A DNA stretch of 64,000 nucleotides. Origin: Manis javanica (lineage: Eukaryota; Chordata; Mammalia; Pholidota; Manidae). Shown here in pieces: positions 61,501 through 64,000 of this stretch. The translations under genes were made by a program, and so were the position numbers. The stretch lies in assembly GCF_040802235.1 (NCBI RefSeq), contig NC_133159.1:72915001-72979000 (forward strand), given 5' to 3'. Below the pieces are notes generated by a model that worked only from the letters and a program-made list of their open reading frames with translations, had not been told where the DNA came from and searched no databases. The number at the start of each line of letters is the position of its first letter. Within the stretch, counting starts at the first letter, position 1.

Positions 61501-63531
61501 TTTCTTCTCCTGGGACTTTTTTCTGCTTCATAGTACCTTCCAGATGAAGCTTATTCAGCCCTGTTATCAAAGCACCATGTGTTCTGGTTTCAGTCAAGTA
61601 AATTTAATTTTAACTCTTGACTTATTGAGTAATTCAAGCTTGTTTCCATAAACTCAGTTAGTGGTCATTTCTTAGTCACTTCTGCCAGCAGGTCTGTTGC
61701 CTTGGGATGGGCGTGATTATATTAACTGATGATCTATTTTGCTGCTACTACTTTGTTGACAGGTTCACTAGGTTAACTATTGCCACCAAAATGTGGAAGA
61801 GAGGGAAAATGGGGTATGAAAGGAAAAAGTTCAGACCTTGTTTTTATACTTAAGACAGTCTTAGAAGTATTGTTATTATTTGGAGAGGAGAAAGCTGTTT
61901 ATCCTGAAGAATAGTAGAAAATACCATTGTAGTGACAGAATCACCATTGATGATTCCCAGCAAGGTAAGGTGACTATTTTGAGTGAGCTGTGATATTCTG
62001 TTTTCTCCTCCTCACTTAACTACCAACCAGCTCTTGCTAAAGGTTTGGGATGTTTTTGCTATTATTTACTATTTTAGATCGCTGAGTTTTTAGTGAACTA
62101 TTTTGTCCCAGCACTAAGCCCGTACCAGAGAGTTGATGCTTGTAGTTGTATGCTATCGTGCACACCCCGGTCAGGCTCTGCGTCAGTGACTTCACCTTGA
62201 CAGCCTGAAGAGCTACAGTAGAAGTATTGATACCATGAAAATCAATATATTAGAGCTTTATTTTATTTCCTGAAGAGCCAGTTTACCAGCACACTACAAT
62301 CAATTGAAGGTCACCCATAACTTGAAGATAAACCCTAGCATATGTTATAGATAATATTCCTGTTTAATGCATATTTTATGGAGTTTGGAAGGAAAACTAA
62401 AAAGAAAGACATTAATGTAGGACAAAGAATCCTTTTTCCTAGAAAACAAGAACTGTATTCCTAGAAACAAGTGTGTATTTGGTAACTAAATATAAGAGAT
62501 TATAATCCTGTAGCTTCACTCTGAAGTTTTTTCATTTGAGATTGAAGGCCATCTTTACCTACAGTGTTACAATTAAGAATTTCTTGAAATTTTATACATG
62601 TAAACTGATATTCTTTAAATCTTGTAAAATGTTAAAATTAGCAAAATTGGTACTAGAAAATATATGATAACATATTGACTGTCCTGTACTTTTTCTAGGT
62701 TTTCATGTATATGTCATTAAGCTTTGACATGAATAGATTATTTTAAGTCAAGTACTGGTGAGCAGTCAGTTCTGTCTAGATTGAGTAATTCTAGAAAAGC
62801 TAAGGTCTGGAAACCAAGGACCACTTTAGATATAAAGCAAAATCAGGGAATTGACAGGTTATCACTTGGGGTTTGTTTACAGGATCTTTTAGCTGTCTAA
62901 ACAAATGTATATAAAATGGACTTAGTCCTCTAATGAGATTCTAAAACTATGCTCTAATTTAAGTCTGAACAGGAATTAAGAATAACTCAAAGTGAATTTG
63001 ATCGTCAAGCAGAGATTACCAGACTTCTGCTAGAGGGAATCAGCAGTACACATGTGAGTGTTCATTCCTTGGAAATTCATTGCAACAAAAGACTGATAGT
63101 TCTAAGGCAATTGGGGGAGGCAGAACTCAACTTCCTTTTCAGTCATTTATTAAGGAATTCTAAATTGTGGCACTTTCCAAGATTTATAAAAAATATTTAA
63201 AATTTTTGTATTTAAGAGAACTCATTACATAGTTCTCCTCCAGTCATCAAATCCAGTTCTTAGTTTTTGTTTGCTAACAGATTGTTACCACACTGGTGAC
63301 TGAGGTCATTCTTAATGAGCCTTGTAATGAACTGCTAGATACTGATGATTACAATGTTGTGCTCTGTCTCCCCTTCACATTTACCACTCTAACTAGAGGA
63401 CTCAGAAGTGATTGTAACTTTCCTTTACAGGCCCATCACCTCCGCTGCCTGAATGACTTTGTAGAAGCCCAGATGACTTACTATGCACAGTGTTACCAGT
63501 ACATGTTAGACCTTCAGAAACAACTGGGAAG
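37107..63531 (+). CDS. SH3GLB1: Endophilin B1 (Bif-1), N-BAR region, partial gene
   Basis: SH3GLB1 is a cytosolic protein that binds and bends membranes through an N-BAR domain. It acts at mitochondria, Golgi and autophagosomes, associates with UVRAG-Beclin-1 and was named as a Bax partner (known for the family). Seven constitutive exons join in frame to 253 codons plus 2 bases: the N-terminal amphipathic helix (MNIMDFNVKKLAADAGTFLS), then the BAR helices (FTEEKLGQAEKTELD; YEKLDRKAPSRINNPELL; DRELIQTSALNFLTPLRNFI; KRLDLDAAKTRLKKAK; EFDRQAEITRLLLEGI; LNDFVEAQMTYYAQCYQYM). The human protein is ~365 residues, so only the linker and SH3 domain (~112 residues) are missing, beyond the right edge. 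Every junction is GT-AG. Alternative exons between codons 190 and 191 are listed separately. Identification is very secure. Confidence 0.97.
38241..38395 (+). repeat. Local duplication, copy A (~155 bp, includes MIR)
   Basis: Shares 'aaagaatggta', 'gctaactgtattgtgaaaaa', 'aaacaaaacattttgctagg', 'catttgagctatt' and 'agatgttattaac' in the same order as 39778-39932. Divergence is low for two independent MIR copies, and the match extends outside the MIR. Confidence 0.8.
39778..39932 (+). repeat. Local duplication, copy B (~155 bp, includes MIR)
   Basis: Direct repeat of 38241-38395, about 1.54 kb downstream within the same intron. Confidence 0.8.
42136..42294. repeat. MER20-like DNA transposon
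   Basis: 'gttctcagtcttagctgcac' at the left and 'ctcccccaagtaattctaaa' at the right fit the two ends of a MER20-type hAT-Charlie element, strongly diverged. Confidence 0.65.
43092..43184 (+). repeat. Tandem duplication, ~47-bp unit x2
   Basis: 'ttcttcat(a/g)...atttttgataataatttaaa' followed by 'cctccttaa' occurs twice head to tail with very few differences. Confidence 0.9.
44291..44455 (+). repeat. Tandem duplication, ~85-bp unit x2
   Basis: 'caaatca(c/g)tgacttgttgca' through 'cactttcacaccctttgtct' to 'tttcactaaa' occurs twice with few differences. Confidence 0.9.
45065..45535 (+). repeat. L2 relic, sense orientation
   Basis: 'gttacctgctcagagaagct', 'gaagccttccctgattc', 'aagcttcctaagagcagaaa' and 'gtgcctagcataaatg' follow the order of the L2 3' UTR. 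Confidence 0.7.
46625..46830 (-). repeat. MIR relic
   Basis: 'gcttgccaggtcatgcagtg' and 'caggatttgaattcaaagcc' match the reverse MIR body. Confidence 0.7.
47139..47280 (+). CDS. SH3GLB1: SH3GLB1 exon 2
   Basis: Acceptor AACAG|TTCACAG, donor CCGA|GTAAGA. Encodes FTEEKLGQAEKTELDAHLEN, LLSKAECTKIWTEKIMKQ and TEVLLQPNP, leaving in phase 1. Confidence 0.97.
47281..49877 (+). other. SH3GLB1: SH3GLB1 intron 2
   Basis: AT-rich. Contains a possible 47-nt cryptic exon at 47718-47764. No other feature recognised. Confidence 0.6.
47718..47764 (+). other. SH3GLB1: Possible cryptic or poison exon in SH3GLB1 intron 2
   Basis: Preceded by a pyrimidine tract and TTTTTAG, followed by AAG|GTATAC, and open in the incoming frame (NNSEVFRSPSSILADK). 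At 47 nt its inclusion would shift the frame and meet TAG four codons into exon 3 (MPG then stop). It may be chance; conservation is unknown. Confidence 0.25.
49878..50006 (+). CDS. SH3GLB1: SH3GLB1 exon 3
   Basis: Acceptor CTCCTAG|ATGCC, donor TATG|GTAAGC. The split codon gives NARIEEFVYEKLDRKAPSRI, then NNPELLGQYMIDAGTEFGPG and TAY. 129 nt, symmetric in phase 1. Confidence 0.97.
50106..50509 (-). mobile_element. Probable solo LTR, minus strand, in intron 3
   Basis: GC-richer block with LTR-like text: 'gacccagagacaccatctga' and 'gaggatttactatta'. In the reverse direction it begins TGTCC and ends GATCA, with 'ataaaaatta' as a TATA candidate and an AGTAAA-type poly(A) signal. The flanking TGTG is consistent with a 4-bp target duplication, but it sits in a TG-rich run, so the right-hand border of the LTR (at 50106) is uncertain. 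No viral genes. Confidence 0.6.
50510..52395 (+). other. SH3GLB1: SH3GLB1 intron 3, distal part
   Basis: About 51570-51800 is a reverse MIR relic ('ccaggcactgggctaagcac', 'ttgaagatagaggaagg'). About 50705-50745 is MIR/L2-end-like. The rest is unassigned. Confidence 0.55.
52396..52529 (+). CDS. SH3GLB1: SH3GLB1 exon 4
   Basis: Acceptor TTACAG|GTAATG, donor TTGCT|GTGAGT. Encodes NALIKCGETQKRIGTADREL, then IQTSALNFLTPLRNFIEGDY and KTIA, ending in phase 0. Confidence 0.97.
52530..54066 (+). other. SH3GLB1: SH3GLB1 intron 4 with a Charlie-type DNA element
   Basis: Contains the repeat at 53597-53790; otherwise unassigned AT-rich sequence. Confidence 0.6.
53597..53790. repeat. hAT-Charlie-type nonautonomous DNA transposon
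   Basis: 'ttctcaacctgggcactact' at one end and 'tctagggggcaaaatcgc' at the other match a common mammal-wide Charlie-derived element (MER58/MER5 group by memory). Confidence 0.7.
54067..54159 (+). CDS. SH3GLB1: SH3GLB1 exon 5
   Basis: Acceptor TTATAG|AAAGAA, donor TTCA|GTAAGT. 31 codons: KERKLLQNKRLDLDAAKTRL followed by KKAKTAETRAS. Human has NS where this ends AS, from memory. The alternative exons join after this codon (190). Confidence 0.97.
54160..57507 (+). other. SH3GLB1: SH3GLB1 intron 5, first part
   Basis: AT-rich sequence before the alternative exon. No repeat family or RNA gene recognised with confidence. Confidence 0.5.
57508..57594 (+). CDS. SH3GLB1: SH3GLB1 alternative exon with two 5' splice sites
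   Basis: Acceptor TTAAG|CAACTA. Using the first donor (ATTATG|GTAAAT, after 57546) gives a 39-nt microexon, QLNATRLEGDNIM. Using the second (CTGAAG|GTTTGT, after 57594) gives 87 nt, adding VNFSHMLNFLHVKWLK for 29 residues. Both lengths keep the frame. The text matches, with few substitutions, the inserts of the long brain isoforms as I remember them (21 residues with the next microexon, or 29). It inserts into the BAR domain after codon 190. Confidence 0.85.
57595..59172 (+). other. SH3GLB1: SH3GLB1 intron between alternative exons
   Basis: A reverse MIR-like patch lies at about 58835-58900 ('tttacagatgagagaacta'). Otherwise unassigned. Confidence 0.5.
59173..59196 (+). CDS. SH3GLB1: SH3GLB1 24-nt microexon IWAEEVTK
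   Basis: Acceptor GGCTAG|ATTTGG, donor AAAA|GTAAGT (strong). Eight codons, IWAEEVTK, in frame with exon 5, the 39-nt microexon and exon 6. Together with QLNATRLEGDNIM it makes the 21-residue insert of the Bif-1b type. Too short for ordinary ORF calling. Confidence 0.87.
59197..62963 (+). other. SH3GLB1: SH3GLB1 intron before exon 6
   Basis: 3.8 kb of AT-rich intron. No coding exon or clear repeat recognised. Confidence 0.5.
62964..63053 (+). CDS. SH3GLB1: SH3GLB1 exon 6 (constitutive numbering)
   Basis: Acceptor ATTTAAG|TCTGAA, donor ACAT|GTGAGT. 30 codons: SEQELRITQSEFDRQAEITR then LLLEGISSTH. A second AG nine bases in (GAACAG|GAATTA) could drop SEQ. The human protein includes SEQ, which decides the start. 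Confidence 0.95.
63054..63430 (+). other. SH3GLB1: SH3GLB1 short intron
   Basis: 377-bp intron with a clear pyrimidine-rich acceptor (TCCTTTACAG). An open reading stretch from 63296 into the exon is coincidental. Confidence 0.85.
63431..63531 (+). CDS. SH3GLB1: SH3GLB1 exon 7: last BAR helix
   Basis: Encodes AHHLRCLNDFVEAQMTYYAQ, CYQYMLDLQKQLG plus two bases of the next codon. Donor GGAAG|GTGGTA. The next exon, outside the window, should complete Ser or Arg and enter the linker. Confidence 0.95.
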
Positions 63532-64000
63532 GTGGTAATATCCTTTTAACATGTGAAACTCCTGATAAGAGAAGAAATTCAGATTTTTGCATATGAACTA
63601 ATAATAGAGGTGAAGATTAGAAGAATTAAATGCTTTTATTAGCTTGCTTAAAATAGATTTTTTTTTTTAAGGAAAGTAATTATCAAACATCTGAGGTAGC
63701 AAAAACATTTTGAGCTCTTCTGGCACCAAAGAATGTTAACAGGGATGAGAAGATACCAAGTTGTAATGTTAATGGCTGTAATAGCAGTGTCGGTAGAAGT
63801 GGTAACTGAATGACAGCAGTCACGTAACAAGGGCTCCGGTTGTCCCGGGCAGTCTTCTGGTACCTCATGTGTAATAATGTTAGAGTCCTCATGCTAGTGA
63901 GGTAGATGCTTTTATTATGCACATTTTTCAAATGAGGAAACGAAAGCACTAGTTGCAAGATTAATAAATGTATTTGTTAAATTATTGGAAGGTTTCATAT
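63532..64000 (+). other. SH3GLB1: SH3GLB1 intron, truncated by window edge
   Basis: About 63880-63960 is a reverse MIR relic ('tttcaaatgaggaaacga'). Nothing else recognised. Confidence 0.55.

Noticed and set aside
63296-63430. 5' extension of the open frame upstream of SH3GLB1 exon 7
   Set aside because: The open frame reads through a clear intron; the strong acceptor at 63430 and family similarity begin exactly at AHHLRC.

Overview
The window is nuclear DNA of a placental mammal. It has GT-AG split genes, a CpG-island promoter, and many LINE-1, MIR and L2 repeats. No Alu, B1/B2, carnivore tRNA-Lys, BovB/Bov-tA or horse ERE-type SINE was recognised in 64 kb; only ancient MIR-like SINE sequence was seen. 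Together with a poly(A)-tailed retroposon whose 3' end I associate from memory with pangolin sequences, this makes a pangolin (Manis) a reasonable but unproven guess. The locus corresponds to human 1p22, the CLCA cluster next to SH3GLB1.

Layout: 1-8.6 kb holds the last seven coding exons (508 codons plus stop) and the 3' UTR of a CLCA-family gene on the + strand, best matched to CLCA4. All junctions are in frame. 8.6-36.5 kb is intergenic and mostly retrotransposon: nested old L1 pieces, a 6.4-kb L1 at 12.6-19.0 kb, an internally deleted L1 with a 14-bp target duplication at 21.7-23.2 kb, and a long L1 at 26.6-33.4 kb. Two copies of the same non-L1 retroposon lie in L1 sequence at 9.6-10.5 and 28.4-28.9 kb. 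A solo LTR splits a MER20-like DNA transposon at 33.9-34.5 kb.

36.58-37.57 kb is a CpG island carrying the first exon of SH3GLB1 (endophilin B1 / Bif-1), + strand. Its constitutive exons 1-7 lie at 37107, 47139, 49878, 52396, 54067, 62964 and 63431. They encode almost the whole N-BAR domain (253 codons plus 2 bases); the linker and SH3 domain lie beyond the right edge. Between constitutive exons 5 and 6 sit two alternative cassettes, one with two possible 5' splice sites, that match the inserts of the long brain isoforms Bif-1b and Bif-1c. SH3GLB1 introns contain MIR and L2 relics, a minus-strand LTR, a Charlie-type DNA element and several local duplications.

The two genes are unrelated in function: CLCA proteins are secreted or surface metalloprotease-type regulators of epithelial chloride conductance, and SH3GLB1 is a cytosolic membrane-curvature protein of autophagy and apoptosis. 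No bacterial, CRISPR or operon-like system is present. The items most worth a second look are the retroposon family, the internally deleted L1, the SH3GLB1 alternative exons, and the missing CLCA3 between CLCA4 and SH3GLB1.
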